Of a stretch of DNA of 64,000 nt, positions 41,840-50,976 are shown one piece after another; positions within the stretch are counted from its first letter, which is position 1; the number at the start of each line of letters is the position of its first letter. Position numbers and translations under genes: made by a program. Below the pieces are notes generated by a model. The model saw only the letters and a program-made list of their open reading frames with translations, was not told the DNA's origin and searched no databases. The DNA comes from Dyella_A sp050749815 (GTDB lineage Bacteria; Pseudomonadota; Gammaproteobacteria; Xanthomonadales; Rhodanobacteraceae): assembly GCF_050749815.1 (NCBI RefSeq), contig NZ_CP192735.1:806001-870000 (forward strand). The letters run 5' to 3'.

Positions 41840-42583
41840 ATGAACGACGTACTCAAGGGTGAGATCGCCCTGGTCACCGGCGCGAGCCGCGGCATTGGCG
41901 CGGCGATTGCCGACGAACTGGCCGCGATGGGCGCCACCGTGATCGGCACCGCGACCAGCGACAGCGGCGCATCGGCGATCGGCGAGCGGCTAGCCGCGCA
42001 CGGTGGCCACGGCCGCAAGCTCGATGTCACCGACGGCGCCGCCGTCGACGGACTGATCGATGCCATCACCAAGGAACTCGGCGCCGTCTCCATCCTCGTC
42101 AACAACGCCGGCATCACCCGTGACCAGCTGCTGATGCGCATGAAGGACGAAGATTGGCAGGCCATCCTGGACACCAATCTCACTTCGGTCTACCGCACGT
42201 CCAAGGCGGTGATGCGCGGCATGATGAAGGCGCGCAAGGGCCGCATCGTCTCGATCGCCTCGGTGGTCGGCGTCACCGGCAACCCGGGGCAGGCCAACTA
42301 CGCCGCCGCCAAGGCCGGCATCATCGCGTTCTCCAAGTCGCTGGCGCGCGAGATCGGTAGCCGCGGCATCACGGTGAACGTGGTGGCACCGGGTTTCATC
42401 GACACCGACATGACGCGCGCGCTCAGCGAGGAACAGCGCAACGGCCTGCTTGGCCAGATCGCGCTGGGTCATCTGGGCCAGGCGAGCGATATCGCCAAGG
42501 CGGTGGGCTTCCTGGCCTCGCCGGCAGCGGCCTACATCACCGGCGAGACACTGCACGTCAACGGCGGCATGTACATGCCCTGA
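41840..42583 (+). CDS. fabG: 3-oxoacyl-[ACP] reductase
   Basis: A 247-residue short-chain dehydrogenase using NADPH: cofactor loop LVTGASRGIGAAIADELA (~11-28), NNAG in ILVNNAGITRDQLLMRMK, the catalytic Ser (IASVVGVTGNPGQ) and the YxxxK pair in YAAAKAGIIAFSKSLARE (~154), then APGFIDTDMTRAL. It reduces 3-oxoacyl-ACP in each elongation cycle. 33 bases after fabD. Confidence 0.96.
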   Translation: MNDVLKGEIALVTGASRGIGAAIADELAAMGATVIGTATSDSGASAIGERLAAHGGHGRKLDVTDGAAVDGLIDAITKELGAVSILVNNAGITRDQLLMRMKDEDWQAILDTNLTSVYRTSKAVMRGMMKARKGRIVSIASVVGVTGNPGQANYAAAKAGIIAFSKSLAREIGSRGITVNVVAPGFIDTDMTRALSEEQRNGLLGQIALGHLGQASDIAKAVGFLASPAAAYITGETLHVNGGMYMP

Positions 42584-42789
42584 TGCCGGCGGCGCACCGC
42601 GCCGCCCCTCATTGGGCCAGTTGTCGCCAGCGGACCCGTTTTAGGCGACAATGCGCCCTTCGCGCCGGCCCCCAGGCCTGCGTGGCTCCACCGTCAGCGG
42701 GACGTGGAAGCCCTCCGGGCACGCGACCGCAGGCTTATGCCGGAACCCGCCGGCGCAGCATAAAAATTTCTCCTTGGGAGGTTTGGTAC

Positions 42790-43029
42790 ATGAGCACCAT
42801 CGAAGAACGCGTCAAGAAAATCGTCATCGAGCAGCTGGGCGTGAAGGAAGATGAGGTCACGGCGAACGCTTCGTTCGTGGACGATCTGGGCGCAGATTCG
42901 CTGGACACGGTCGAGCTGGTGATGGCTCTGGAAGAAGAGTTCGAGACCGAGATCCCGGACGAAGAAGCCGAGAAGATCACCACCGTGCAGCAGGCCGTCG
43001 ACTACATCAAGGCCCACTCCAAGGATTGA
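42790..43029 (+). CDS. acpP: Acyl carrier protein
   Basis: A 79-residue acidic carrier protein. Ser37 in DDLGADSLDTVELVM receives the 4'-phosphopantetheine arm. GGGAGG (42776-42781) lies 8 bases before ATG 42790. The 206-base gap after fabG probably contains its own promoter (TTGTCG at 42621 and GACAAT at 42647, spacer 20, is a weak candidate), as expected for this very abundant protein. A terminator follows. Confidence 0.97.
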   Translation: MSTIEERVKKIVIEQLGVKEDEVTANASFVDDLGADSLDTVELVMALEEEFETEIPDEEAEKITTVQQAVDYIKAHSKD

Positions 43030-43091
43030 TCGAGTCGGGAGGCGGTGGGCGCTCCATGCGTGCCCCGCTTCCATGGATCCGATAGCGAAAG

Positions 43092-43114
43092 CTGCGCCAC
43101 ATTGGCGCAGTTTT
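43092..43114 (+). terminator. Terminator between acpP and fabF
   Basis: CTGCGCCA-CAT-TGGCGCAG-TTTT: eight-base-pair stem, three-base loop and four T. It likely separates the abundant acpP message from fabF. Confidence 0.85.
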
Positions 43115-43244
43115 CGTTTCTGAATTCTGCAACGTCCGATCCCGTATGGTGTGCGCATGCCGCATCCGCCGGATCGCGACGAGCCTATCGGTGGCAAAGC
43201 GCGCCCCGAGCGGCGACAAGACGGCATCACGAAGGAACAAGAGC

Positions 43245-44534
43245 ATGAGCAAGCGACGCGTGGTTGTGACCGGCATGGGCATCATCTCGCCGGTCGGCAA
43301 CGACATTGCCACCGCCTGGAAGAATGTCCTTGAAGGCAACAGCGGTATCGGCCCGGTGACGGCGTTCGACGCCAGCGCCTACGCCACCCGCATCGCCGGC
43401 GAAGTGCGCGACTTCGATCCGGTCGCCGCCTATTTCGAAGGCACCGACGTGCCGCCGGACGAGCAGCGCGCGATCGGCAAGGACTTCAAGCGGATGGATC
43501 CGTTCATCCACTACGGCATCGTGGCCGGCACGCACGCGTTGCGTCAGTCCGGGCTTGTAGTCACCGACGAGAACGCCGGGCGCATCGGCATCGCCGCTGG
43601 CGCCGGCATCGGCGGCCTGCACACGATCGAGTCGACCACGCTCGAGCTGGCCGAGAAGGGCCCGCGCAAGGTGTCGCCGTTCTACGTGCCCAGCTCGATC
43701 ATCAACATGGTCGCCGGCAACCTGTCGATCTATCACGGCCTGAAGGGGCCGAACATCGCGCTGGTCTCCGCCTGCACCACGGCAGCACACAACATCGGCA
43801 TGGCGATGCGCCTGATCCAGTACGGCGATGCCGATGCCATGCTGGCCGGCGGCGCCGAGTTCGCCACCACGCCCACCGCAATGGCCGGTTTCTGCTCGGC
43901 CAAGGCAATGTCCACCCGCAACGACGATCCGACGCACGCCAGCCGTCCGTGGGATACCGGTCGTGACGGCTTCCTGCTGTCCAACGGCGCGGGCATGCTG
44001 ATGCTGGAGGAATACGAGTTCGCCAAGGCGCGCGGCGCCAACATCCTGGCCGAGATCATCGGCTTCGGCATGAGCGGCGATGCGTTCCACATCACCGCGC
44101 CCAGCGGCGACGGCGCCGAGCTGGCCATGCGCAACGCCCTGCACGACGCTGGCCTGAAGCCAGAAGAGGTGCAGTACGTCAACGCGCACGGCACATCCAC
44201 CCCGGTGGGCGACCTGGGCGAGGCCAAGGCCATCCGCAACGTGTTCGGCGAGCACGCCACCAAGAAGGGCCAGTTCGCGGTCAGCTCCACCAAGTCGGTT
44301 ACCGGCCATCTGCTCGGTGCCGCCGGCGGCGTGGAGGCGATCTTCTCGATCATGGCGCTGCGCGACGGCGTGATGCCGCCCACCATGAACCTGCAGGAAG
44401 TCGACCCCGAGGTCGCTGCGCTGGGCATGGACCTGGTGCCGAACAAGGCCGAGCAGGCCAAGCTCGAGGTGGCGATGTCTAACTCGTTCGGCTTTGGTGG
44501 AACCAACGGCACGTTGGTCTTCCGTCGCGTCTGA
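43245..44534 (+). CDS. fabF: 3-oxoacyl-[ACP] synthase II
   Basis: A 429-residue elongating condensing enzyme. RRVVVTGMGIISPVGNDIAT opens the protein; Cys in ALVSACTTAAHNIGMAM (~176), His in YVNAHGTSTPVGD (~314) and His in TKSVTGHLLGAAGG (~352) form the active site, and SNSFGFGGTNGTLVF closes it. GAAGGAAC upstream supports ATG 43245. pabB follows after 8 bases. Confidence 0.95.
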   Translation: MSKRRVVVTGMGIISPVGNDIATAWKNVLEGNSGIGPVTAFDASAYATRIAGEVRDFDPVAAYFEGTDVPPDEQRAIGKDFKRMDPFIHYGIVAGTHALRQSGLVVTDENAGRIGIAAGAGIGGLHTIESTTLELAEKGPRKVSPFYVPSSIINMVAGNLSIYHGLKGPNIALVSACTTAAHNIGMAMRLIQYGDADAMLAGGAEFATTPTAMAGFCSAKAMSTRNDDPTHASRPWDTGRDGFLLSNGAGMLMLEEYEFAKARGANILAEIIGFGMSGDAFHITAPSGDGAELAMRNALHDAGLKPEEVQYVNAHGTSTPVGDLGEAKAIRNVFGEHATKKGQFAVSSTKSVTGHLLGAAGGVEAIFSIMALRDGVMPPTMNLQEVDPEVAALGMDLVPNKAEQAKLEVAMSNSFGFGGTNGTLVFRRV

Positions 44535-44542
44535 ACCCACGC

Positions 44543-45892
44543 GTGACCTGCCACCGCCGTACCCTGAGCGGCCAGCGCGACCTGCTTGCGCTGGCCGCTG
44601 CGTTTCCCGAGCGCTATTGCGGCCTGCTGCAGAGCGTGGTGCATGACACCGCGCAGGCGCGCTACGACATCCTGTTCGTCGCCGTCGACGACAGCCTGCG
44701 GCTGGAGCCGGACGGGCAGTTGCGCGACGGCACCGGCCAAGCGCTGCCGGGCCGTTTTCTCGATGCGCTCGATGCGCGCTGGCAGTCGGTGCGCACGCCT
44801 CGCGACGAGCACGACGAGCTGCCGTTTCATGGCGGCTGGCTGCTGTTCCTGAGCTACGAGCTGGCGGGGGAGATCGAGCCGCGATTGGCGCTCGCCAAGC
44901 CCGGCCCGCTGCCGATTGCGCTGGCTCTGCGCTGTCCTGCGGCGGTGATCGTCGATCATCGTTGTGGCGAGACGACGATGATCGCCGAGCCGGGATATGA
45001 GGCCGAACTGGATCGTATCGAGCAGGATCTTGCTCAGCCCCGCGCCGTGGCGGAGACGCCGCTGCCCGAGCGGATCGACGAGGACGCACCGTCGCAGTTT
45101 CTCGACGGCGTCGAACGTATCCACCAGCACCTGCTGGCAGGCGACATCTTTCAGGTGAATCTGTCGCGCGGCTGGCGCGCCCGGTATGCGGATGCGCCTG
45201 CGCCCGCCGCGCTCTACCAGGCGTTGAGCCGCGCCAATCCCGCGCCGTTTGCCGGACTGTTGCAGCAACCCGGATGGTCGGTGGTGAGTTCCTCGCCGGA
45301 ACGGCTGGTGGAGTCGCGCGGAGGCATCGCGCAGACCCGGCCGATCGCTGGCACCCGTCCGCGTTTGGCCGGGGACGACGAGCTCGCGCGCATCCGCGAG
45401 CTCAGCGCGCACCCGAAGGAGCGCGCCGAGCACGTGATGCTGATCGATCTGGAACGCAACGATCTTGGCCGCGTCTGCGTGCCGGGCTCGGTGGAAGTCG
45501 ACGAGCTGATGGTGGTAGAGAGCTACGCCCACGTGCACCACATCGTGTCGAACGTGCGCGGCCGGCTGCGTCCGGAGGTGACGCCGGGGCAGCTGATCGC
45601 CGCCACCTTTCCCGGAGGCACCATCACCGGCTGCCCGAAGGTGCGCTGCATGGAGATCATCGCCGCGCTCGAAGATTCGCCGCGCGGTGCCTACACTGGT
45701 GCGCTTGGCTATCTCGACCGCAGTGGCGACATGGACCTCAACATCCTCATCCGCACGCTGACCCAGGTCGGCAGCACGGTCAGCCTGCGCGCCGGCGCGG
45801 GGATCGTGGCCGATTCGGTGGCCGTGAGCGAGCTCGACGAGACGCGGGCGAAGGCGCGCGGCCTGCTGCGGGCGCTCGGTGTGGCGGGGTGA
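44543..45892 (+). CDS. pabB: Aminodeoxychorismate synthase component I
   Basis: A 449-residue enzyme of the anthranilate synthase component I family, starting at GTG 44543. SRGWRARYADAPAPAALYQA, the IAGTRPRLAGDDELARIREL core (~270), AEHVMLIDLERNDLGRVCVP, and TFPGGTITGCPKVRCMEIIA (~353) are family marks. It aminates chorismate to 4-amino-4-deoxychorismate using glutamine from a PabA partner not seen here. The stop overlaps the next start (TGATG), so it is coupled with pabC; placement after fabF is common. Confidence 0.92.
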   Translation: MTCHRRTLSGQRDLLALAAAFPERYCGLLQSVVHDTAQARYDILFVAVDDSLRLEPDGQLRDGTGQALPGRFLDALDARWQSVRTPRDEHDELPFHGGWLLFLSYELAGEIEPRLALAKPGPLPIALALRCPAAVIVDHRCGETTMIAEPGYEAELDRIEQDLAQPRAVAETPLPERIDEDAPSQFLDGVERIHQHLLAGDIFQVNLSRGWRARYADAPAPAALYQALSRANPAPFAGLLQQPGWSVVSSSPERLVESRGGIAQTRPIAGTRPRLAGDDELARIRELSAHPKERAEHVMLIDLERNDLGRVCVPGSVEVDELMVVESYAHVHHIVSNVRGRLRPEVTPGQLIAATFPGGTITGCPKVRCMEIIAALEDSPRGAYTGALGYLDRSGDMDLNILIRTLTQVGSTVSLRAGAGIVADSVAVSELDETRAKARGLLRALGVAG

Positions 45893-46716
45893 TGGTTGCC
45901 CGCGAGCGGGTCAACGGGCAGGTCGCCACCACGGTGTCGGTGCGCGATCGCGGCCTGCTCTACGGCGACGGTCTGTTCGAGACGGTGCGGGTAGTCGCCG
46001 GGGTAGCGCCGTTGTGGTCGCGGCACATGGCGCGATTGACCGAGGGCTGTGCGCGCCTCGGCTTGCCGGCCCCGGATACGACGACGCTGGCCGCCGAGCT
46101 GCAGGCCGTGACCGACGGCCTGTCCGCGGCGGTGGTACGTATCACGCTGAGCCGCGGCGAGGGTGCGCGGGGTTATGCGCCGCCCGCGGACGTGCAGCCG
46201 ACCCGCGTCGTGACGGCGTATCCCATGCCTGCGCTGGACCCGCGCCTGACTTCGGACGGTGTCCGGGTGCGCATCTGCGATCTGCGTCTGGCCGAACAGC
46301 CCCGGCTGGCCGGCATCAAGCATCTCAACCGGCTGGAACAGGTGCTGGCGCGCGCCGAATGGAACGATCCGGAAATCGCCGAAGGTCTGTTGCTGGACGC
46401 GGCCGGCCGCGTGGTGTGCGCGACGATGGCGAACCTCTTTGCGGTGATCGACGGGACGCTGGTTACGCCCGCGCTCGAGCGCTGCGGCGTGGCGGGCGTG
46501 GCGCGGGCCGAGGTGCTGGCGACGCGACCGGGCGCGCAGGTGCGAGACGTGCGCCTGGATGAGCTGCTCGCGGCAAGCGAGCTCTTCCTCACGTCGAGCG
46601 TCCGCGGCATTCTGCCGGTTCAGGCCGTCGGGGATAAGGTCTTTCACCCCGGTCCGGTGACGCGCGCGCTGCAGCAGCATTGGCGCACCCTGGGTTTTTC
46701 GTTGGAGCAGGCATGA
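45892..46716 (+). CDS. pabC: 4-amino-4-deoxychorismate lyase
   Basis: A 274-residue PLP enzyme of fold type IV. RDRGLLYGDGLFETVRVV (~19-36), the PLP lysine in LAGIKHLNRLEQVLARAEW (Lys143), and GLLLDAAGRVVCATMANLFA are present. It releases pyruvate to form p-aminobenzoate for folate. It overlaps pabB (TGATG) and mltG (ATGA). Confidence 0.93.
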   Translation: MVARERVNGQVATTVSVRDRGLLYGDGLFETVRVVAGVAPLWSRHMARLTEGCARLGLPAPDTTTLAAELQAVTDGLSAAVVRITLSRGEGARGYAPPADVQPTRVVTAYPMPALDPRLTSDGVRVRICDLRLAEQPRLAGIKHLNRLEQVLARAEWNDPEIAEGLLLDAAGRVVCATMANLFAVIDGTLVTPALERCGVAGVARAEVLATRPGAQVRDVRLDELLAASELFLTSSVRGILPVQAVGDKVFHPGPVTRALQQHWRTLGFSLEQA

Positions 46717-47765
46717 GTCGTGCGGGCAAGAGTGGTCGTGGCATGTGGGGTGGTGCGCGCTGGCGCATGCTGATCGTGGTGCTGCTGCTGGCCGCAGCAG
46801 GCGCCGCAGGCTGGCTCTGGCACGACCTGGATCGCTTCAGCCGCACGCCGCTGCAGGTGCGCGCGTCCGGCCAGTCGATCGATATCGCCAAGGGCAGCGG
46901 TTTCAAGCAGATCGTGGCGCAGCTGCGCGAGCAGGGCTTCAGCGCCGCCTCGCCGCTGTACTGGCGCGCACTGGCCGAGCAGATGCAGGTGGCGGGCAAG
47001 CTGCACGCGGGTGAGTACGCGCTGCCGCAAGGCATCACGCCGCGCGCGCTGCTCGAGGCCATGGCCAGCGGCCGCGTGCTGCAGCACGACTTCACCATCG
47101 TCGACGGCTGGACCTTCGCCGAGCTGCGCGCCGCGCTCGATCAGGCCGGCAAGCTGCAGCACCTCACCACCGGGTTGGACAACGCCGCCCTGATGCGCAA
47201 GATCGGCGCGCCGGGCGAGGCGCCGGAAGGGCGCTTCCTGCCGGAAACCTATGCCTACGTGAAAGGCGACAGCGACGTGGACGTGCTCAAGCGCGCCTAC
47301 GCGGCCATGCACAAGACGCTCGATGCGCTGTGGCCCGGCCGCGATGCCGACCTGCCGCTGGCCACCCCGTACGACGCGCTGATCCTCGCGTCCATCGTGG
47401 AAAAGGAAACCGGCCGCGCCGACGAGCGCAAGCGCATCGCCGGCGTGTTCGTGCGCCGGCTGGAGAGCCACATGCTGCTGCAGACCGACCCCAGCGTGAT
47501 CTACGGCATGGGGGCGAGCTACGCGGGCAACATCCGGCGCAGCGACCTCACCACCGATACGCCCTACAACACGTATACCCGCGCGGGCCTGCCGCCCACG
47601 CCGATCGCGCTGCCGGGCAAGCCGGCGATCGAGGCGGCGCTGCACCCGGCGCCCGGCAAGGACCTCTACTTCGTGGCGCGCGGCGATGGCACCCACGTGT
47701 TCGCCAGCACGCTGGCCGAGCACAACCACAACGTCGCCTGCTACCAGCTCAAGCGGTGCCAGTGA
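46713..47765 (+). CDS. mltG: Endolytic murein transglycosylase MltG
   Basis: A 350-residue protein with one N-terminal membrane helix (MLIVVLLLAAAGAAGWLW, ~19-36), a LysM-like region and the YceG catalytic domain: GRFLPETYAYVKGD, ILASIVEKETGRADERKRIA with the catalytic Glu (~229), TDPSVIYGMG and DTPYNTYTRAGLPPTPIALP. It cleaves nascent glycan strands at the inner membrane and may set their length. It is coupled with pabC and tmk. Confidence 0.95.
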   Translation: MSRAGKSGRGMWGGARWRMLIVVLLLAAAGAAGWLWHDLDRFSRTPLQVRASGQSIDIAKGSGFKQIVAQLREQGFSAASPLYWRALAEQMQVAGKLHAGEYALPQGITPRALLEAMASGRVLQHDFTIVDGWTFAELRAALDQAGKLQHLTTGLDNAALMRKIGAPGEAPEGRFLPETYAYVKGDSDVDVLKRAYAAMHKTLDALWPGRDADLPLATPYDALILASIVEKETGRADERKRIAGVFVRRLESHMLLQTDPSVIYGMGASYAGNIRRSDLTTDTPYNTYTRAGLPPTPIALPGKPAIEAALHPAPGKDLYFVARGDGTHVFASTLAEHNHNVACYQLKRCQ

Positions 47766-48397
47766 TGACGCGCGGTCGGTTCATCAGTCTCGAAGGCGGT
47801 GAAGGCGCGGGCAAGAGCACCTTGCTGGCCGGCCTGCGCGATCACCTGGCGGGGCGGGGCATTGATCTGCTGCAGACGCGCGAACCGGGCGGCACGCCGC
47901 TGGGCGAATCGCTGCGGCAGATCCTGCTGAACCCCGCCATGCGCGGCATGAGCGCGGAGAGCGAGCTGCTGCTGATGTTCGCCTCGCGTGCGCAGCTGGT
48001 ACGCGAGCGCATCGCGCCGGCGCTGGATGCCGGGCAGTGGGTGCTGTGCGACCGCTTCGCCGATGCCAGCTATGCGTACCAGGGGGGCGGCCGCGGCCAG
48101 CCGATGGAGCGCATCGCCGCGCTGGAGGCCTGGGCCTGTGCCGGCACCACGCCGGATATCACCCTGCTGCTGGATCTCCCTGTCGCCGATGGGCGCGCGC
48201 GCGCCGCAGGTCGTGGCGACGCCGATCGCATCGAGGCGGAAGCGGACGCATTTTTCGAGCGCGTACGCGCGGTCTACCGCGCGCGCGCGCAGGCCGAGCC
48301 GCAGCGCTTCCGGGTGATCGACGCCGGCGGCACGCCGGCGCAGGTGCTGGCGGCGGCGATCGCCGCGCTGGCGCCACTGCTGGAAGGTGCTGCATGA
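47765..48397 (+). CDS. tmk: Thymidylate kinase
   Basis: A 210-residue kinase: P-loop FISLEGGEGAGKSTLLAGL (~6-24), TREPGGTPLGESLRQILL, the DR motif in LCDRFADASYAYQGGGRG (~97-114) and a lid region GRARAAGRGDADRIEAE. It phosphorylates dTMP to dTDP for DNA synthesis. Its ATG overlaps the mltG stop and its end overlaps holB (ATGA). Confidence 0.95.
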   Translation: MTRGRFISLEGGEGAGKSTLLAGLRDHLAGRGIDLLQTREPGGTPLGESLRQILLNPAMRGMSAESELLLMFASRAQLVRERIAPALDAGQWVLCDRFADASYAYQGGGRGQPMERIAALEAWACAGTTPDITLLLDLPVADGRARAAGRGDADRIEAEADAFFERVRAVYRARAQAEPQRFRVIDAGGTPAQVLAAAIAALAPLLEGAA

Positions 48398-49329
48398 GCG
48401 GCATGCCCTGGCAGGACGAGCACTGGGCGCGCCTGCAGGCACGCCGTGCGCGCGGCGCACTGCCCCATGCGCTGCTGGTTTGCGGTCCGGAGGGCCTGGG
48501 CAAGCGCGCGTTTGCCGAACGCTTCGTGCGTGGGTTGTTGTGTCTGGAGCCCCTGGACGGCGAGGCCTGCGGCCATTGCCGCAGTTGCGCGCTGCAGGCC
48601 GCAGGCACTCATCCGGACCGCGTCACGCTGAGCTATGGCTTGCGCAAGGACGGCGTGCAGCGCAGCGAGATCGTGATCGACCAGATCCGCGAACTGTCGG
48701 CGCGGCTGGCCATGTCCAGCCAGTTCGGCGGCTGGCAGGTCGCCACCATCGACCCGGCCGATGCGCTCAACGCAGCGGCTGCCAACGCCTTGCTCAAAAC
48801 GCTGGAGGAGCCCGCGGCGCAGACCATGCTGGTGCTGGTGGCCGACGCCCCGTGGCGCTTGCCGCAGACCATTCGCTCCCGCTGCCAGCGCATCGAGTTC
48901 CATCTGCCGGCCGCGGACCAGGCCTTGGCATGGCTCGAAGCTCAGGGAGTGGCAGATGCCGCGGCGGCACTGGGTGCCGCCGGCGGCAATCCCGGGCTGG
49001 CCCAGCGCTGGGCGCAGGAAGGAGCGCTCGATCGCCGCCGCGAGGTGCGCAAGGATCTGGCGGCGCTCGCCGCCGGCCGCAGCGAGGCGATGGATGTGGT
49101 GCGGCGCTGGCTGGACAGCGAGCCGGCGCAGCGGGTCTGGTTCGCCGCCCAGGCGGTGGCCGAGGAGGCGAAGGCGAAGCTGTCGGGCGTCGCCGGACCG
49201 TTGGCCAGTTCGCTCGAGCCGGCGCAGCTGGCCGACTGGTACGCCACGGCCAACCGTGCGCGCGAGTCGCTGCGTGGTCCGCTGCGCGGCGATCTGACCC
49301 TGCTGGAGCTGCTGGCCCGCTGGCGCTGA
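48394..49329 (+). CDS. holB: DNA polymerase III subunit delta'
   Basis: A 311-residue clamp-loader subunit. The pseudo-P-loop LLVCGPEGLGKRAFAERF (~28-45), the zinc Cys set CLEPLDGEACGHCRSC (~50-65), NAAAANALLKTLEEPAAQTM (~128-147) and the SRC motif IRSRCQRIEFHL are visible. It works with DnaX and HolA to load the sliding clamp. The order tmk-holB is conserved; here a PIG-L gene follows instead of pilZ. Confidence 0.93.
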   Translation: MSGMPWQDEHWARLQARRARGALPHALLVCGPEGLGKRAFAERFVRGLLCLEPLDGEACGHCRSCALQAAGTHPDRVTLSYGLRKDGVQRSEIVIDQIRELSARLAMSSQFGGWQVATIDPADALNAAAANALLKTLEEPAAQTMLVLVADAPWRLPQTIRSRCQRIEFHLPAADQALAWLEAQGVADAAAALGAAGGNPGLAQRWAQEGALDRRREVRKDLAALAAGRSEAMDVVRRWLDSEPAQRVWFAAQAVAEEAKAKLSGVAGPLASSLEPAQLADWYATANRARESLRGPLRGDLTLLELLARWR

Positions 49330-49357
49330 GCGCCCGCCCCGCCAGCGCGCCCCGCCC

Positions 49358-50278
49358 ATGTTGCAGTCCCTTTCCGCCCGCACGCGCCTGCTGGTGGTGG
49401 CGCCGCACCCTGACGACGAAACGCTGGCCACCGGGCTGCTGATCCAGCACGTGCTCGCCGCCGGCGGCACGGCTCACATGCTGCTGTTGAGCGATGGCGA
49501 CAACAACCCGTGGCCGCAGCGCTGGCTGGAGCGGCGCGTGCTCATTCGCGGCGCCGACCGCCTGCGCTGGGCGACGCGCCGGCGCGACGAATTCCGCGCG
49601 GCGATGCGCTGCCTCGGCCTGGCCGACGAGGCGTGCACCGCGCTGGGCTGGGCCGACCAGGGGCTGACCCGACGCGTGCAGCAGCAGCTTCCCGCATCGT
49701 TGGCCACGCTTCGCGCAGTGCTCGACGCGTTCGAGCCGACGGTGGTGGCGATGCCGGCGCTGCAGGATCGCCATCCCGATCATTCCGCCGCCCACGTTTT
49801 GCTGCGATTGGCGATGCAGGGCCGCGGCGCGCCTCCCGACGTCTGGCTGTATCAGGTGCACGGACCGCCGCTCGCTGGGGGCGATGCGTTCGTGCTGCCG
49901 GCCGACGACACGATGCAGTCGCGCAAGCGCGCGGCGCTGGCGTGTCACGCCAGCCAGCTCGCCCTGAGTGCCGGCCGCATGGCGCGGCTGGCCGAGCGGC
50001 CCGAGCGCTATCTTCCGCTGCAGCCGGCGACCGCCCGGTCGCTTCTGCCGTGGCAGCCACCGCGCCTGAGCTGGCCCTGGCTCACGCTCACCGTGGCCGA
50101 CGCCGCGGGGGCGGGCGCCTGGTCGTGGTCGCGTGCGCCGTGGGTGCGGGCAGGGCAGGGCTATGCGCTGGCGGCGTCCGCATCCGACGTGGGCGATCCG
50201 CGGTTCGCCAAGCTGCAGGCGAGGCTGCCGTCGCCGTGGATCTTCGACCACTGGGGCTGGTGCGAGCTGGCGCACTGA
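49358..50278 (+). CDS. PIG-L family deacetylase
   Basis: A 306-residue protein. LLVVAPHPDDETLATGLLIQ (~11-30) holds the PHPDDE zinc motif, and ALQDRHPDHSAAHVLLRLA (~130-148) the second HPDH motif of N-acetylglucosaminyl-type deacetylases. It likely removes acetyl groups from an amino sugar or sugar-linked compound; the substrate is unknown. It sits between holB and pilZ, which are usually adjacent in relatives. Confidence 0.85.
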   Translation: MLQSLSARTRLLVVAPHPDDETLATGLLIQHVLAAGGTAHMLLLSDGDNNPWPQRWLERRVLIRGADRLRWATRRRDEFRAAMRCLGLADEACTALGWADQGLTRRVQQQLPASLATLRAVLDAFEPTVVAMPALQDRHPDHSAAHVLLRLAMQGRGAPPDVWLYQVHGPPLAGGDAFVLPADDTMQSRKRAALACHASQLALSAGRMARLAERPERYLPLQPATARSLLPWQPPRLSWPWLTLTVADAAGAGAWSWSRAPWVRAGQGYALAASASDVGDPRFAKLQARLPSPWIFDHWGWCELAH

Positions 50279-50366
50279 ACGGGCGGCTGCATGCTTTGCG
50301 CACGGCGGCAGCGGTCGTTACGATGCGTCATCCATTCCGCGTGGGAGTGGTCCGCCAGGAGCAGGC

Positions 50367-50720
50367 ATGAATCCGGTCGTCGCCCGCCAGGGCATCATCT
50401 CGCTGAAGATCAAGGACATTCCGTCGCTCTACAGCGCGTACATGCCGTTCCTCAAGAACGGTGGCCTGTTCGCGGCCACCACGCAGCGCTACGCGCTGGG
50501 CGACGAGGTGGTGCTGCTGATCAGCCTGATCGACGAGAGCGAGCGCATGTCGGTGGCCGGCAAGGTGGTGTGGATCAGCCCGGTCGGCGCCCAGGGCAAC
50601 CGGCCCGCCGGCATCGGCGTGCATTTCAACGAATCGGGCGACGGCGAAGTGGCGCGCCAGCGCATCGAGAACCTGCTCGCCGGCATGACCGCCTCGGACC
50701 GCCCGACCAGCACGATGTGA
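50367..50720 (+). CDS. pilZ: PilZ-domain type IV pilus assembly protein
   Basis: A 117-residue single PilZ domain: RQGIISLKIKDIPSLYSAYM, NGGLFAATTQRYALGDEVVL, VAGKVVWISPVGAQGNRPAG, IGVHFNESGDGEV. It lacks the RxxxR N-terminal motif needed to bind cyclic di-GMP, as in the original PilZ of Pseudomonas and Xanthomonas, which instead binds PilB and FimX-type partners in twitching motility. CAGGAG 4 bases before ATG 50367 supports the start. A terminator follows. Confidence 0.92.
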   Translation: MNPVVARQGIISLKIKDIPSLYSAYMPFLKNGGLFAATTQRYALGDEVVLLISLIDESERMSVAGKVVWISPVGAQGNRPAGIGVHFNESGDGEVARQRIENLLAGMTASDRPTSTM

Positions 50721-50727
50721 CGCCGGC

Positions 50728-50748
50728 GAAAAGCGCGCACGCTTTTTC
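50728..50748. terminator. Hairpin terminator behind pilZ
   Basis: GAAAAGCG-CGCA-CGCTTTTTC: an eight-base-pair symmetrical stem rich in A/T at its base, with T-run. It ends the fabF-to-pilZ transcript before the nuo promoter. Confidence 0.7.
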
Positions 50749-50782
50749 ATGGCGGTGCACGGTCATCTGCGCGCCCGAATAC

Positions 50783-50813
50783 TTGTCGTGTCACCTGCCG
50801 GCACTGATACAAT
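50783..50813 (+). promoter_or_regulatory. Candidate promoter of the nuo operon
   Basis: TACAAT (50808-50813) is a strong -10; TTGTCG (50783-50788) could be the -35 with a long 19-base spacer. Transcription from here would give a leader of about 155 bases before nuoA. The leader contains a repeated GATCGTG (50834, 50859, 50871), of unknown meaning. Confidence 0.45.
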
Positions 50814-50976
50814 AGCGTGATCCCCGAACCAGATCGTGGCCGGTTGGACGCCTGCGATGGATCGTGGGTGATCGTGATGGAGCCTTCTGCGGCCATCGCT
50901 TTTCGCTGAAGCCACTTCCCGGACCGTCTTCCTCACGGTCACTGATGCGCCCGCGGGCGCGGAGGTACGTTGCATC

